Of a DNA stretch of 64,000 nt, positions 53,402-63,029 are shown one piece after another. This stretch comes from Nocardiopsis sp. N85 (GTDB taxonomy: Bacteria; Actinomycetota; Actinomycetes; Streptosporangiales; Streptosporangiaceae). The DNA is taken from NCBI RefSeq assembly GCF_028882275.1, contig NZ_JARBUT010000010.1, positions 124,001 to 188,000 of the forward strand, in the 5' to 3' direction. Position numbers and translations under genes: made by a program. Numbering within the stretch: position 1 is the first letter of the stretch; each line of letters begins with the position of its first letter. The notes below the pieces were generated by a model. The model did no database searches. It had not been told where the DNA came from and was given only the letters and a program-made list of their open reading frames with translations.

Positions 53402-54529
53402 ATGAGAGCAGTCGAACGTGTCCTGATCATCGGCGCCGGCACCTCAGGTCTCGCCGCGGCGATCCTGCTGGCCCGCGCCGGCGTGCGCGTGGACGTCGCG
53501 GAGCTCAAACCCTCCACCACGGCTCTCGGGTCGGGCATCACCGTGCAGGGCAACGCCCTGCGCGTCCTGCGTGAACTGGGCGTGTGGGAGAGCGTCTCCG
53601 AAGCCGGCCACGCCTTCGACAGCCTGGGCGTGCGCGCCCCTGACGGGACGCTGCTGGCCGAGATCCCCGACGTGCGCACCGGCGGCCCCGACCTGCCCGC
53701 GACCCTGGGCATGAACCGGCCCGACCTGGCCGCGATCCTCACCGAACGCGCCCTGGCGACCGGTGCGCGGCTGCACCCCGGCCTGACCGCACGCACCCTG
53801 ACCGACCACGGCACCCACGTGGAGGTCCTGTTCTCCGACGGCTCCTCGGGTGACTACGACGTGGTGGTGGGGGCCGACGGCATCCGCTCCGACGTGCGGC
53901 GCATGATCGGCATCGGCACCGCTCCCGAGCCCAACGGCATGGGCATCTGGCGCATCCACACCCGCAGGCCCGCCTCGGTGGAGCGCACCGACCTGGTCTA
54001 CGGCGGCCCGTGCTTCATCGCCGGGTACTGCCCCACCGGCCCCGACACCATGTACGCCTACCTGGTCGAACGCGCCCGGGAGCACACCGACCTGGACGCC
54101 GGTGAGCGGGCCGCGCACATGGAGGACCTGTCCAGGGGCTACGGCGGGGTCTGGGACGAGATCCGCGCCGACATCGCCGCCTCCGACCGGGTCAACTACA
54201 CCTGGTTCGAGTCGCTGCTCGTGGAGCGCCCGTGGAACCGGGGGCGCGTGGTCCTCATCGGCGACGCCGCCCACGCCTGCCCGCCCACCCTGGCCCAGGG
54301 CGCGGCCCAGGGCCTGGAGGACGCGCTGGTGCTGGCCGAACTCCTGCTGAACGCCCCGGCCGTCGACGACGCCCTGTTCTCGGCGTTCATGGACCGTCGC
54401 TTCGAGCGGGCCCGCGCCGTGGTGGAGGCCTCCTGCACCCTGGCCCGCTGGCAGCTCGACGGGGTGCGCGACGCCGACGTGCCCGGCCTGATGCGCTCGA
54501 TCTCCGCCCTGGTCTCGGAGGCACCGTGA
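53402..54529 (+). CDS. FAD-dependent aromatic hydroxylase (PHBH fold)
   Basis: 375 residues. FAD-binding RVLIIGAGTSGLAAAILLA (GxGxxG), the DG motif VVVGADGIRSDVRR, and the GD motif RGRVVLIGDAAHACPPTLAQ. It lacks the extra C-terminal thioredoxin-like domain of phenol hydroxylases, as in p-hydroxybenzoate/salicylate hydroxylases. It is a single-component monooxygenase that likely hydroxylates the aromatic ring before cleavage. It starts 10 bp after the preceding stop. Confidence 0.9.
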   Translation: MRAVERVLIIGAGTSGLAAAILLARAGVRVDVAELKPSTTALGSGITVQGNALRVLRELGVWESVSEAGHAFDSLGVRAPDGTLLAEIPDVRTGGPDLPATLGMNRPDLAAILTERALATGARLHPGLTARTLTDHGTHVEVLFSDGSSGDYDVVVGADGIRSDVRRMIGIGTAPEPNGMGIWRIHTRRPASVERTDLVYGGPCFIAGYCPTGPDTMYAYLVERAREHTDLDAGERAAHMEDLSRGYGGVWDEIRADIAASDRVNYTWFESLLVERPWNRGRVVLIGDAAHACPPTLAQGAAQGLEDALVLAELLLNAPAVDDALFSAFMDRRFERARAVVEASCTLARWQLDGVRDADVPGLMRSISALVSEAP

Positions 54530-55524
54530 TCGTCGACGTGCACGCCCACGTGCTGCTCCCGGAGGTGGAGCGGGCGGTGGCCGGGCAGCCGGGACACGCC
54601 GAGCACCGCGCCCTGGACGCGCTCCGCAACAGCCCCGAGTCGCTCAGGGTGAGCGGGGGCATGATCGTCGAGCGGCTCCCCCGATTGACCGAGGTCGACG
54701 CCCGGTTGGCCGACATGGACCGGGCCGGCGTGGACGCGCAGGTGGTGAGCCCCTCCCCGTCCCATTACCACTACTGGGCCCCGCCCGAGCCCGCCGCCCG
54801 GGCGCACCGCCTGGCCAACGAGGGGGTCGCCGCCCACTGCGCCCAGGCCCCCGAGCGGCTCATCGGCCTGGGGCTGGTCCCCCTCCAGCACCCGGACCTG
54901 GCGGTGGAACTGCTCGACCACGCCCTGTCCCTGGGGCTACGCGGGGTGGAGATCTCCTCGCACGCCCCCGGGCGGGAGCTGTCCGACCCGGCCTACGAAC
55001 CGCTGTGGGAACGGGCCGAGGCCACCGGTGCCGTGTTGTTCCTGCACCCGTTCGGCTGCACGCTCGACGAGCGGTTGGACCGGTGGTACCTGTCCAACAT
55101 CGTCGGGCAGCCGACCGAGAACGCCGTCGCCCTGTCCCACCTGATCTTCTCCGGTGTCCTGGACCGGCACCCGGGACTGAGGATCGTCGCCGCCCACGGC
55201 GGCGGGTACCTGCCCACCCACATCGGCCGCGCCGACCACGGCTGGCGGGCACGGTCCGACGCCCGGGGGTGCGCCGAACCCCCTTCCGCCTACCTGCGGC
55301 GGATGTGGTTCGACTCCCTCGTCCACGACCCGGCCGTCCTGCGCCACCTGGTGGAGACCGTCGGCGCCGACCGGGTGCTGCTGGGGTCGGATCACCCCTT
55401 CGACATGGGCACCGACAGTCCGGTGGCCGCCCTGCGCGCCGCCGGGCTGGAGCCCGAGGAGCTCTCGGCCGTCGCGGGCGGCAACGCGCTGTCCCTCTTC
55501 CGATCGACCGTCAAGGAGACATGA
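54526..55524 (+). CDS. Amidohydrolase, ACMSD/resorcylate-decarboxylase-like
   Basis: 332 residues. The metal-binding HxH is at the very start (VDVHAHVLLPE). LFLHPFGC supplies a further His, HGGGYLPTHIGRADHGW is the conserved centre and LLGSDHPFDMG carries the late Asp. The ACMSD group performs non-oxidative decarboxylation of aromatic or muconate-type acids. GTG 54526 overlaps the hydroxylase stop (GTGA). Confidence 0.88.
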   Translation: MIVDVHAHVLLPEVERAVAGQPGHAEHRALDALRNSPESLRVSGGMIVERLPRLTEVDARLADMDRAGVDAQVVSPSPSHYHYWAPPEPAARAHRLANEGVAAHCAQAPERLIGLGLVPLQHPDLAVELLDHALSLGLRGVEISSHAPGRELSDPAYEPLWERAEATGAVLFLHPFGCTLDERLDRWYLSNIVGQPTENAVALSHLIFSGVLDRHPGLRIVAAHGGGYLPTHIGRADHGWRARSDARGCAEPPSAYLRRMWFDSLVHDPAVLRHLVETVGADRVLLGSDHPFDMGTDSPVAALRAAGLEPEELSAVAGGNALSLFRSTVKET

Positions 55525-55526
55525 CC

Positions 55527-56465
55527 ATGACCGACCGACTCATCACCCATGTCCGGCACGTCGCGCTGGCGGTTCCCGACTTCGAGAAACAGCGCGCCTT
55601 CTTCACCGACATGTGGCGGCTCACCGAGGACGAGACCGACAACGGCGTGTCCTTCCTGGCCGCTGAGGGCTCCCCGGAGAAGTACGTGGTGCGCCTGCGC
55701 CGGGCCGAGGAGAAGCGCATCGACCTGGTCTCCTTCGGCGCCGCCACCCCGGCCGACGTGGACGCGCTCGGCGACCGGCTCATCCGCGGCGGGGTCCGGA
55801 TGATCTCCGAGCCGGGAGCGGTGGACACCCCCGGCGGCGGCTACGGGATGCGGTTCTTCGACGTGGACGGCCGCACCATCGAGGTGTCCGCCGACGTGGC
55901 GGTCCGCAGGCACCGCAAGGTGGAGGAGAAGGAGTCGATCCCGGTCCGGCTCTCCCACGTGGTGCTCAACACCCCCGACCTGGACCGCACCCGCCTCTGG
56001 TACGAGCGGCACCTGGGCTTCGCCCTGTCCGACACCCTCATGCACCCCAGGATGGGCGAGGTCATGCACTTCATGCGGTGCAACCCCACCCACCACAGCC
56101 TCGCCCTGGCCAAGGGACCGCACACCTCCCTGCACCACGTGTCCTTCGAGATGCGCGGCATCGACGAGTACATGCGCGGCACGGGCCGCCTGTTGCGGGC
56201 CGGGGTCCGGAAGATCTGGGGGCCCGGCCGTCACATGGCGGGCAACAACACCTTCTCCTACTTCATGGACCCGCACGGTAACACCCTGGAGTACACGACG
56301 GAGCTGGAGCGCCTCGACGAGGACACCTGGCACCCGCACATGTACGACTTCTCCGATCCCGAGGTCACCGACCAGTGGGGCACGGCCAATCCGATGGACG
56401 AGTTCGTCGCCAAGGAGTCCTTCAACGACCCCGACAACGGCTGCTTCGTCGCCCCTCCGATGTAG
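55527..56465 (+). CDS. VOC-family extradiol dioxygenase
   Basis: 312 residues with two glyoxalase-like halves. The second half keeps a 2-His-1-Glu metal site: LSHVVLNTPD (His), LHHVSFEMRG (His) and NTLEYTTELE (Glu), as in type-I catechol 2,3-dioxygenases. ATG 55527 is chosen because AAGGAG is 8 nt upstream; ATG 55521 is too close. It is expected to open the dihydroxylated ring made by the hydroxylase. Confidence 0.9.
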   Translation: MTDRLITHVRHVALAVPDFEKQRAFFTDMWRLTEDETDNGVSFLAAEGSPEKYVVRLRRAEEKRIDLVSFGAATPADVDALGDRLIRGGVRMISEPGAVDTPGGGYGMRFFDVDGRTIEVSADVAVRRHRKVEEKESIPVRLSHVVLNTPDLDRTRLWYERHLGFALSDTLMHPRMGEVMHFMRCNPTHHSLALAKGPHTSLHHVSFEMRGIDEYMRGTGRLLRAGVRKIWGPGRHMAGNNTFSYFMDPHGNTLEYTTELERLDEDTWHPHMYDFSDPEVTDQWGTANPMDEFVAKESFNDPDNGCFVAPPM

Positions 56466-56479
56466 GGAGGGGAGCACCG

Positions 56480-57415
56480 ATGCGACTGGCCGCCTACGAA
56501 CACGAGGGGCTGCGCCGCTGCGGCGTGGTGGAGGGCGACGCGATCCGTCCCTTCCCCGAGGGGACCGACCCGCTCGACCTCGTACGCGGGACCCCGGTCC
56601 CCGCAACGGGGGGCGCCGTGCCCCTGTCGGAGGTGCGGCTGCTGCCGCCCCTGGAACCGCCCTCGGTCCGGGACTTCGTCACCTTCGAGGAGCACGTGGA
56701 GGGGGTGCGCCGCAGTGTGAGCGGGGAGAGCGGGGTACCGGACGCCTGGTACGACGCGCCCACGTTCTACTTCGCCAACCCCGCCTGCCTGGTGGGGGCG
56801 CACGACGAGGTCCCTGTACCGCCGGGATGCGACGTCCTCGACTTCGAGTTGGAGGTCGCCGCGATCGTCGGTGTCGCAGGGGGCGACCTGTCCCCCGAGG
56901 GGGCGCGGGGGCACATCTTCGGCTACACGATCTTCAACGACTGGTCGGCGCGGGACCTGCAATCCCGTGAGATGCGGGTGGGCCTGGGGCCCTGCAAGGG
57001 CAAGGACGCGGCGTCCACCCTGGGCCCGTGGCTGGTCACCGCCGACGAACTCGAACCGTACCGCGACGACGAGGGCTTCCTGCGCTTGGCCCTGACCGCC
57101 GAGGTGAACGGCGAGGTGGTCGGCACCGACCTGCTGTCCAACATGAGCTGGACCTTCGAGGAGATGCTCGCGCACGCTTCGCGGGGCACCCGGGTCCGGC
57201 CGGGCGACGTGCTCGGTTCGGGCACCTGCGGCAACGGTGGCTGCCTGGCGGAACTGTGGGGGCGGCGGGGGCACCGCGAACCCTCCCCGCTGCGCCCCGG
57301 CGACACCGTCACCCTGACGGTGGAGGGCATCGGCTCGGTGTCCAACACGGTCGTCCCCGGAACCCGGCCGGTCCCCCTCCCCCGGGGCCGCCGTCGGCCC
57401 CGCGACCGTCCGTGA
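56480..57415 (+). CDS. Fumarylacetoacetate-hydrolase-family protein (second copy)
   Basis: 311 residues. VRDFVTFEEHVEG near the active-site start, metal ligands in DFELEVAAIVG, then GYTIFNDWSARDLQSREMRV, GPCKGKDAASTLGPWLVTAD and GDVLGSGTCGNGGCLAELWG. The sequence is distinct from the first copy, so the two probably do successive steps. ATG 56480 has GGGAGGGGAG upstream. Last gene of the operon, followed by a strong hairpin. Confidence 0.9.
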   Translation: MRLAAYEHEGLRRCGVVEGDAIRPFPEGTDPLDLVRGTPVPATGGAVPLSEVRLLPPLEPPSVRDFVTFEEHVEGVRRSVSGESGVPDAWYDAPTFYFANPACLVGAHDEVPVPPGCDVLDFELEVAAIVGVAGGDLSPEGARGHIFGYTIFNDWSARDLQSREMRVGLGPCKGKDAASTLGPWLVTADELEPYRDDEGFLRLALTAEVNGEVVGTDLLSNMSWTFEEMLAHASRGTRVRPGDVLGSGTCGNGGCLAELWGRRGHREPSPLRPGDTVTLTVEGIGSVSNTVVPGTRPVPLPRGRRRPRDRP

Positions 57416-57423
57416 ACGGCCCG

Positions 57424-57461
57424 GCCCAGGAGACCCTGCCCCGGGGCCGGGTCTCCTGGGC
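57424..57461. terminator. Strong hairpin terminator between convergent genes
   Basis: A perfect 13-bp stem, gcccaggagaccc / gggtctcctgggc, has a 12-base loop. It lies between the last gene of the aromatic operon (stop 57415) and the convergent cupin gene (stop 57517), so it can end both. Confidence 0.8.
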
Positions 57462-57516
57462 GGCCCGTCCGACGGGGCCGTCGTGACGACCGGTGCCGCG
57501 CGCGGTCGGGGGCTGG

Positions 57517-57921
57517 CTACGCCGGGCGTTCCGGGTCGTCGGCCGGTGTCGGATGCACGGTGCCGTGCGGGTGCTCGGCGGGGGCGTACACCGAGTACAG
57601 CTTCAAGGGGACCTCGCCCGCGTTGACGATGTTGTGCCAGGTACCGGCGGGAACGAGAACGGCGGAACCGTCCCCCGCCTCGTACACGAGGTCCACCTCG
57701 TCCCGGGAGGGACCCATCTCCACCCGGGCCTCACCCGCCTCGACGCGCAGGAACTGGTCGCGGTCCCGGTGCACCTCCAGCCCCACGGCCCCGCCGGGTT
57801 CGATGGACATGACGGTGACCTGGAGGTTCCTCCCCGTCCACACGGCGGTGCGGAAGTTCCCGTTCCGCTCGGTCATGTCCTCGATGTCGAGGACGCACGG
57901 CTCCGGGCCCTGATCTTCCAT
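57517..57921 (-). CDS. Small cupin-domain protein
   Basis: 134 residues. Single cupin barrel: GGAVGLEVHRDRDQFLRVEA (first motif, with His and Glu-like positions) and GSAVLVPAGTWHNIVNAG (second motif with His). Such proteins are sugar isomerases, dioxygenases or sensors; no substrate can be assigned. Start ATG 57921 has GAGGGAGAG upstream. Confidence 0.85.
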   Translation of the reverse strand: MEDQGPEPCVLDIEDMTERNGNFRTAVWTGRNLQVTVMSIEPGGAVGLEVHRDRDQFLRVEAGEARVEMGPSRDEVDLVYEAGDGSAVLVPAGTWHNIVNAGEVPLKLYSVYAPAEHPHGTVHPTPADDPERPA

Positions 57922-58240
57922 GTCCGTCTCTCCCTCACTCGTCCGCACCCGGGAAGCCACGGGGCGCGATGGCGCGGACGGAGGCCGCGTCCCCGGGCGA
58001 CGGGTGGCTCTCCAGGGATCACCGACGGCTCCGCTTCACCTTTCCTTGCCTTCCCACCGCGTTCTCACACCGCGTCGGCCAGGGAGATTCGCACCGTTGC
58101 CGCCCGACCCGCCCCGGTGACGCTCCTCCCACTCCGGCACGCCCCGGGGGAAAGAACGTCGAACGGCCCTCCCGGAGAAGGACCGCCGCCGTGACGCGGC
58201 CCGACCCGGCCGGAACCCCCTCCCTCGGCGGACAGGGAGG
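57922..58240. other. Intergenic stretch, nothing recognised
   Basis: It lies between the cupin start and the stop of the ABC exporter gene, both on the minus strand. No coding frame, iron box or clear hairpin was seen. Confidence 0.4.
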
Positions 58241-60037
58241 TCAGAGGACGGCGTCGAGCTGGGGGGCGACCAGACGGCGGTAGGCGGGGCAGTCCCGGAG
58301 CAGGTCGGCGTGGATGCCGTCGCCGACCGGACGCCCCTCGTCGAGGACGATGATCCGCTCCGCGTGCAGCAGGGTGGAGAGCCGGTGCGCGATGGTGATC
58401 GTGGTCCTGTCCCGCCGAGTGCCGGTGAGGGCGTCCTGCACGTCGTGCTCACCGACGGCGTCGAGCTGGCTGACCGCCTCGTCCAGGATCAGCACCTGCG
58501 CCGGGTTCAGCAGTGTCCGGGCCAGGGCCAGGCGCTGGCGCTCCCCGCCGGACAGGGAACGCCCGTTGTCGGCGAGCACCGTGTCCAGCCCCTCCGGGAG
58601 GCGTCGGACGACGGCGTCGGCGTGCGCGACCCGCAGCACCCGCCACAGGTCGGCGTCGGTGAGGGTCTCGTCGGTGGCCAGCATCAGGTTGTCGCGCACC
58701 GTCTCCTGGAACAGGGAGACGTCCTGGGGCAGCAGCGAGACCACGCGCGGCAGCGCGGATCTCGTGTACTCCCGCAGCGGCCCACCGCTCACGGTGACGT
58801 CGCCGCGTCCGGGGTCCACGCACCGGGCCAGCAACTGGGCGAAGGTGGACTTGCCCGATCCCGACCGGCCGGCGATCGCGATGTGCTCCCCGGGACGGAT
58901 CCGCACGGTGAGGTCGCGGACCGCCGGACGGGTGGACGCCTCGGGGTCGACCTCGCTCCACGCGAACGCGATCCCGCGGGCGTGCGCGGCGCCGTCGCCC
59001 TCCGGCGCGGCCGGCCGTTCCCCGTGCGCGGCGATCGGCGGCTCGGCCGCCAGCAACGTCTCGATGCGCGCCGCGGCCTCCCCGGTGGTGCCGTAGTGGC
59101 GGGTCATCGCCGCCCACTGGAGGATCGGCGTGGTCGCCATGGTCGCCAGCACGATCGCGAACGGAACGGCTTCGGGGGCGAGCGTTCCCCGTTCCAGCTG
59201 CCAGCCGGCCACGGCCGAGGTGACGATCGCGGCGGCGAGGGAGACGACGCCGAGCACGGCGGTCTCCGCGCCGGCCCGGCGGGCGTTGCGGAACTGGGCG
59301 GTGAGCAGCCGGTCGTCGAGGGCCGCCAGGCGTTCGGCACGACGCCGCACCAGCCCGTAGCCGACGATCTCGCGGACGGCGCCCGCGTTCTCGGCGACCT
59401 CCCCGCCCAGGTCCGCCAGGGCGGAGCGGACGCGCTCGCCCTGCGGCCGCGCCCAACGCCGGGCGAAGAGGGTGATCGCGACGGAGGCGGCGAGCACCGG
59501 GGCCGTGAGCAGGGCGGCGGGCGGGCTCACGATGGCCAGCCCGGCCCACAGGACGGGGGTGGCCACCCACGCGCTGATCGTGTAGAGGGAGGAGTGCGCG
59601 TAGAAGATCTCCAACGCCTCGGCGTCGGACAACCCCGAGGTGAGCAGGTCTCCGGAGCGGCGACGGGACAGCCCGGCGGGGGCGAGCCGGGCGAGCGCGT
59701 CGTACACCCACAGGCGCACCCGGGCCAGCACCCGGAAGCTGAGGTCGTGGGAGAGCCAGCTCTCCAGCCACGACGTGATCGATCTCGCGACGACCGCGAC
59801 CAGGGTGAACAGCGCCGGCGCCGCCAGTTCGGCCACCCCGCCGCCGGTGAACACCGTGACGACGGCCCACACACCGCCCAGGGCCGCGGCCGCCTGTGCC
59901 AGGAGCGCCAGGGAGTTGCAGGCGACACCGAGCACGAACACGCCCCGCCATCCCCTGATGGCCGCCCACATGCCCGGCAGCGTGGCCAGTCCCGCCTCGG
60001 GCGGGCCGCTCACGGCCGTTCCGTTCGCCGTGGTCAT
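58241..60037 (-). CDS. ABC exporter-type half transporter (second subunit, CydC/IrtB-like)
   Basis: 598 residues. About six membrane segments fill residues 25-310 and an ATPase domain follows: Walker A AGRSGSGKST, signature [13 protein letters not shown], Walker B VLILDEAVSQLD, H-loop TIAHRLS. The Walker B has Glu followed by AVSQ rather than the usual ATS. Start ATG 60037 (MTTANGTAV) has GAGAAGGGGA upstream. It forms a heterodimer with the gene just upstream. Next to ferric-siderophore uptake genes, a siderophore or haem-related role (as in IrtAB/YbtPQ) is a reasonable inference. Confidence 0.85.
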   Translation of the reverse strand: MTTANGTAVSGPPEAGLATLPGMWAAIRGWRGVFVLGVACNSLALLAQAAAALGGVWAVVTVFTGGGVAELAAPALFTLVAVVARSITSWLESWLSHDLSFRVLARVRLWVYDALARLAPAGLSRRRSGDLLTSGLSDAEALEIFYAHSSLYTISAWVATPVLWAGLAIVSPPAALLTAPVLAASVAITLFARRWARPQGERVRSALADLGGEVAENAGAVREIVGYGLVRRRAERLAALDDRLLTAQFRNARRAGAETAVLGVVSLAAAIVTSAVAGWQLERGTLAPEAVPFAIVLATMATTPILQWAAMTRHYGTTGEAAARIETLLAAEPPIAAHGERPAAPEGDGAAHARGIAFAWSEVDPEASTRPAVRDLTVRIRPGEHIAIAGRSGSGKSTFAQLLARCVDPGRGDVTVSGGPLREYTRSALPRVVSLLPQDVSLFQETVRDNLMLATDETLTDADLWRVLRVAHADAVVRRLPEGLDTVLADNGRSLSGGERQRLALARTLLNPAQVLILDEAVSQLDAVGEHDVQDALTGTRRDRTTITIAHRLSTLLHAERIIVLDEGRPVGDGIHADLLRDCPAYRRLVAPQLDAVL

Positions 60038-60072
60038 CGTGTTCCCCTTCTCCCGGCTCCCCGGCTCGGTGA

Positions 60073-61845
60073 TCAACGTGTCCCCCCGATGCCCACGCGC
60101 TGTGCCGCGACGAGTTCCGCCCAGCGGCCGCCGGCCGCGGCGAGCCCGGCCGGCGGGCCGAACTCCGCGACGCGTCCGTGCTCCAGGACCAGGACCAGGT
60201 CGGCGTGCGCGACGGTGGAGAGCCGGTGCGCGATGACGACCATGGTGCGCGTGCCGCGTTCGGCGCGCAGGACCTCGGTGATGAGCGCCTCGTTCTCGGC
60301 GTCCAGGGCACTGGTGGCCTCGTCCAGGAGCAGCAGGCGCGCGTCGGCGGCCAGGGCTCGGGCCAGGGCGACGCGCTGGCGCTGTCCTCCCGAGAGCAGA
60401 CGTCCGCCCTCGCCCACCGGGGAGTCGAGCCCGGCGTCCAGGTGCGCGGCCACGTCGTCCACCCGGGCCCGCGCGATCGCGGAGGCGACCCGCTCCCGCC
60501 GGGGTCCGGTGCCGTCCTCCCCCTCCGGGCCGGCGGCGAACGCGATGTTCTCCCGGATCGTTCCGGACAGCAGGACCACGTCCTGGGCGACCCGGGCCGT
60601 GCGGCGGCGCAGGCCGGTCAGGGGCAGGTCGGTGAGGTCGCGATCATCGAGCAGGATGCGCCCGGAGTCGGGATCCATGTCCCGCAGGAGCAGGCGGCCC
60701 AGTGTGGTCTTACCGGCGCCGGAGGCACCGACGACCGCGAGCGTCGCCCCGGCCGGGACGGTGAAGGAGACGTCGCGCAGCGCGGGCTCGGCGGCCCCGG
60801 GGAAGGTGAGGCCCACGTGTTCGAAGGTCACGGCGGGCGCGGTGTCCGGCCCCCTCTCCGGGGCCTCGGGGCCCCGGTCCCGGACCGGGGTCGGGGTGTC
60901 CAGCAGCCGGGTGATCGCGCCGATGGCGGCGATGCCGTAGAAGCCCTCGTGCCAGTAGCCGCTCAGCTCCTGCTGGGGGCGGAAGCACTCGGCGGACAGG
61001 AACAGGACCAGCAGCACGGACTCCAGGGGCAGGGTGCCGCGGGCGGCCTCGAAGGCGGCGGTGAGCGTCGCCCCCGCGGTCCCCACGGCCATCGCGGCCG
61101 ACATCACCGCCGACACCCCCAGTGAGGCACGCATGTTGGCCGTGGTCGCCTCCCGCAGCTCCTCGGCGGAGGCGGCCAGGTGGGCGCGGCGCCGGCCCTG
61201 TGCGCCCAGGGCCACCAGGGTCGGCAGTCCCCGGACGGTGTCGCCGATCCGGTCGGCGAACGCCTCGTAGCGGTCCCAGTGGTCCCGGGCCCGGTCGCGC
61301 AGGACCAGGCGCCACAGGCGCTGGGCGAAGGGCACCAGGAGCACGCACACGAGCACGACGACCGCGACGGTCGGCGCGACCACGGTCAGGACGACCAGCA
61401 GACCGGCCGGCACGATCCACGACACCAGCAGCTGGGGGAGGTAGAACCCGATGTAGCCCTGGAGGTGCTCCACCCCGTCCACGGCGGTCGACTGCACCCC
61501 GCCGCGCCCGCCCGACCAGGTGTGGCCGGGGCCGAGTTCGTAGATCCTGCCCATCACCCGGGCCCGGACCGCGCGTTTGACCCGGGCGGCGGTGCTCATC
61601 GCCAACTGGTCGCGCAGCCACAGGCACAGGCCCCGGCCCACGGCGCAGGCGGTGGTGGCGGCCAGCGCCGCCGCCACGGCGGACGCTCCCCCCTCCTCCC
61701 AGCGCAGCAGCGCCCCGGTCACGTCGGCCAGGCCGAAGGCGACCCCGATGGAGAAGGCTGCCGCGGCCACGGCGGCCAGGGTGGTCGCGGCGACCCTGCC
61801 GCGCACGGGGAGCAGGAAGGGCCGGATCCCGCTGTTCAGGTACAT
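60073..61845 (-). CDS. ABC exporter-type half transporter (first subunit, CydD/IrtA-like)
   Basis: 590 residues. Six membrane segments precede Walker A GASGAGKTT, signature LSGGQRQRVALAR, Walker B LLLLDEATSALDAE and H-loop VIAHRLSTVAHAD. Its stop is 35 bp from the partner gene start. It has no siderophore-interacting or peptidase domain. Co-location with a siderophore-binding protein and permeases suggests siderophore movement, but a CydDC-like thiol exporter cannot be excluded. Confidence 0.85.
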   Translation of the reverse strand: MYLNSGIRPFLLPVRGRVAATTLAAVAAAAFSIGVAFGLADVTGALLRWEEGGASAVAAALAATTACAVGRGLCLWLRDQLAMSTAARVKRAVRARVMGRIYELGPGHTWSGGRGGVQSTAVDGVEHLQGYIGFYLPQLLVSWIVPAGLLVVLTVVAPTVAVVVLVCVLLVPFAQRLWRLVLRDRARDHWDRYEAFADRIGDTVRGLPTLVALGAQGRRRAHLAASAEELREATTANMRASLGVSAVMSAAMAVGTAGATLTAAFEAARGTLPLESVLLVLFLSAECFRPQQELSGYWHEGFYGIAAIGAITRLLDTPTPVRDRGPEAPERGPDTAPAVTFEHVGLTFPGAAEPALRDVSFTVPAGATLAVVGASGAGKTTLGRLLLRDMDPDSGRILLDDRDLTDLPLTGLRRRTARVAQDVVLLSGTIRENIAFAAGPEGEDGTGPRRERVASAIARARVDDVAAHLDAGLDSPVGEGGRLLSGGQRQRVALARALAADARLLLLDEATSALDAENEALITEVLRAERGTRTMVVIAHRLSTVAHADLVLVLEHGRVAEFGPPAGLAAAGGRWAELVAAQRVGIGGTR

Positions 61846-62000
61846 GGTGCGCCTCTCATGCTCGGCGGGGTCGGGGCGGCTCGGGAGCCGGACGGAACGG
61901 GGTGCGCAGCGCCGGAGCCCGCGGGCCCGGGAGGAAGCCGGTCGGCTCCCGCCCGGGCCCGCGGTGCGCGTCGAAGCCCCTCAGAACCGGTCGGGGCCGG

Positions 62001-63029
62001 TCAGAACAGCTCGGGGTGCAGTTCCGCGGCGATCCGCTCGACGGCGTCGATGTTGCCGAGGGTCCCGGGGAACAGGTCCGAGTTGGGGATCGCGACCAGA
62101 CGGTCCTCCGCGACGGCCGCCACGTCGGGGAAGGTCTCGGCCAGGTGCGCGCGGGTGGCGGCCTCGTGGTCGTCGTCGTTGACGGCGAACACGATGACGT
62201 CGGGGTCGCGCGAGGTGACCTCCTCCGGTGTGATGACGGCGGCGAAGAAGTCGGCGAACGCGGGTTCGTCGCGATCGAAGACGTTGGCGCCGCCGGCGCG
62301 GTCGATGATGTCGTACTCCACACCGCCGCCGATCGCCGAGACGGTCGTGCCCTCGACGTAGAGCTGGGCGACGCTCGTCCGCTCGGCGTCCCCGATCGTG
62401 TCGGTGACCGCCTCCAGGCGTTCACGCCCCTGGTCGGCGAGTTCCTCGGCGGGCCCGGGGACGGAGAAGATCAACCCCAGGTTCTCGATGTCGGTGAACA
62501 GGTCGTCGACCGTGCCGACGGCCCGCCGGTCGAAGCAGCCGCCGGTGGCGGTGTAGGCGTTCGCGCCGGCCTCGGAGAGCTGCTCGATGCTCGCGAAGCC
62601 CTGTTCGGCGGTGAACTCGTACCCGGTGGGCGAGTAGACGAAGTCGGGGGCGACGTTCAGCAGGTCCTCACGGGTGGGCGGGGTGTCCTCGCTGAGCACG
62701 GGCACGTCGGCGATCCGCGCGGTGACGTCGTCGTCGAGCTCGTAGTGGGCGACCTGGGCCTGGCCGACGAGGCGGTCGGCCAGGCCCAGCTCGACGAGGA
62801 GTTCGGTCTGGGAGGGGCTGAGGCCGACGACGCTCGTCGGAGCGGCCTCGAACGTCAGGTCCGTCCCGCAGTTCTCGACGGTGAGGGGGTAGCCCTCGGC
62901 GGTCTCCGCCTCCGGGGACGCCTCGGGGGCCACCGAGGTTCCGCAGGCGCTCAGCATGAGGGCGGCGGCGCCGGTGAGGGCGAACGCGGTGAGGGATCGA
63001 CCGCCTCGGGTCGCGGACGGGTGGTTCAT
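62001..63029 (-). CDS. Ferric-siderophore-binding lipoprotein (second system)
   Basis: 342 residues. Lipoprotein signal SLTAFALTGAAALMLSAC (lipobox LSAC). Class-III binding domain: SVVGLSPSQTELLVELGLAD near the start, NVAPDFVYSPTGYEFTAEQG in the middle and the end IDAVERIAAELHPELF. ATG 63029 overlaps the ATPase stop (ATGA). It is not a close copy of the protein at 32701-33726, so the organism can probably take up at least two siderophore types. Confidence 0.92.
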   Translation of the reverse strand: MNHPSATRGGRSLTAFALTGAAALMLSACGTSVAPEASPEAETAEGYPLTVENCGTDLTFEAAPTSVVGLSPSQTELLVELGLADRLVGQAQVAHYELDDDVTARIADVPVLSEDTPPTREDLLNVAPDFVYSPTGYEFTAEQGFASIEQLSEAGANAYTATGGCFDRRAVGTVDDLFTDIENLGLIFSVPGPAEELADQGRERLEAVTDTIGDAERTSVAQLYVEGTTVSAIGGGVEYDIIDRAGGANVFDRDEPAFADFFAAVITPEEVTSRDPDVIVFAVNDDDHEAATRAHLAETFPDVAAVAEDRLVAIPNSDLFPGTLGNIDAVERIAAELHPELF

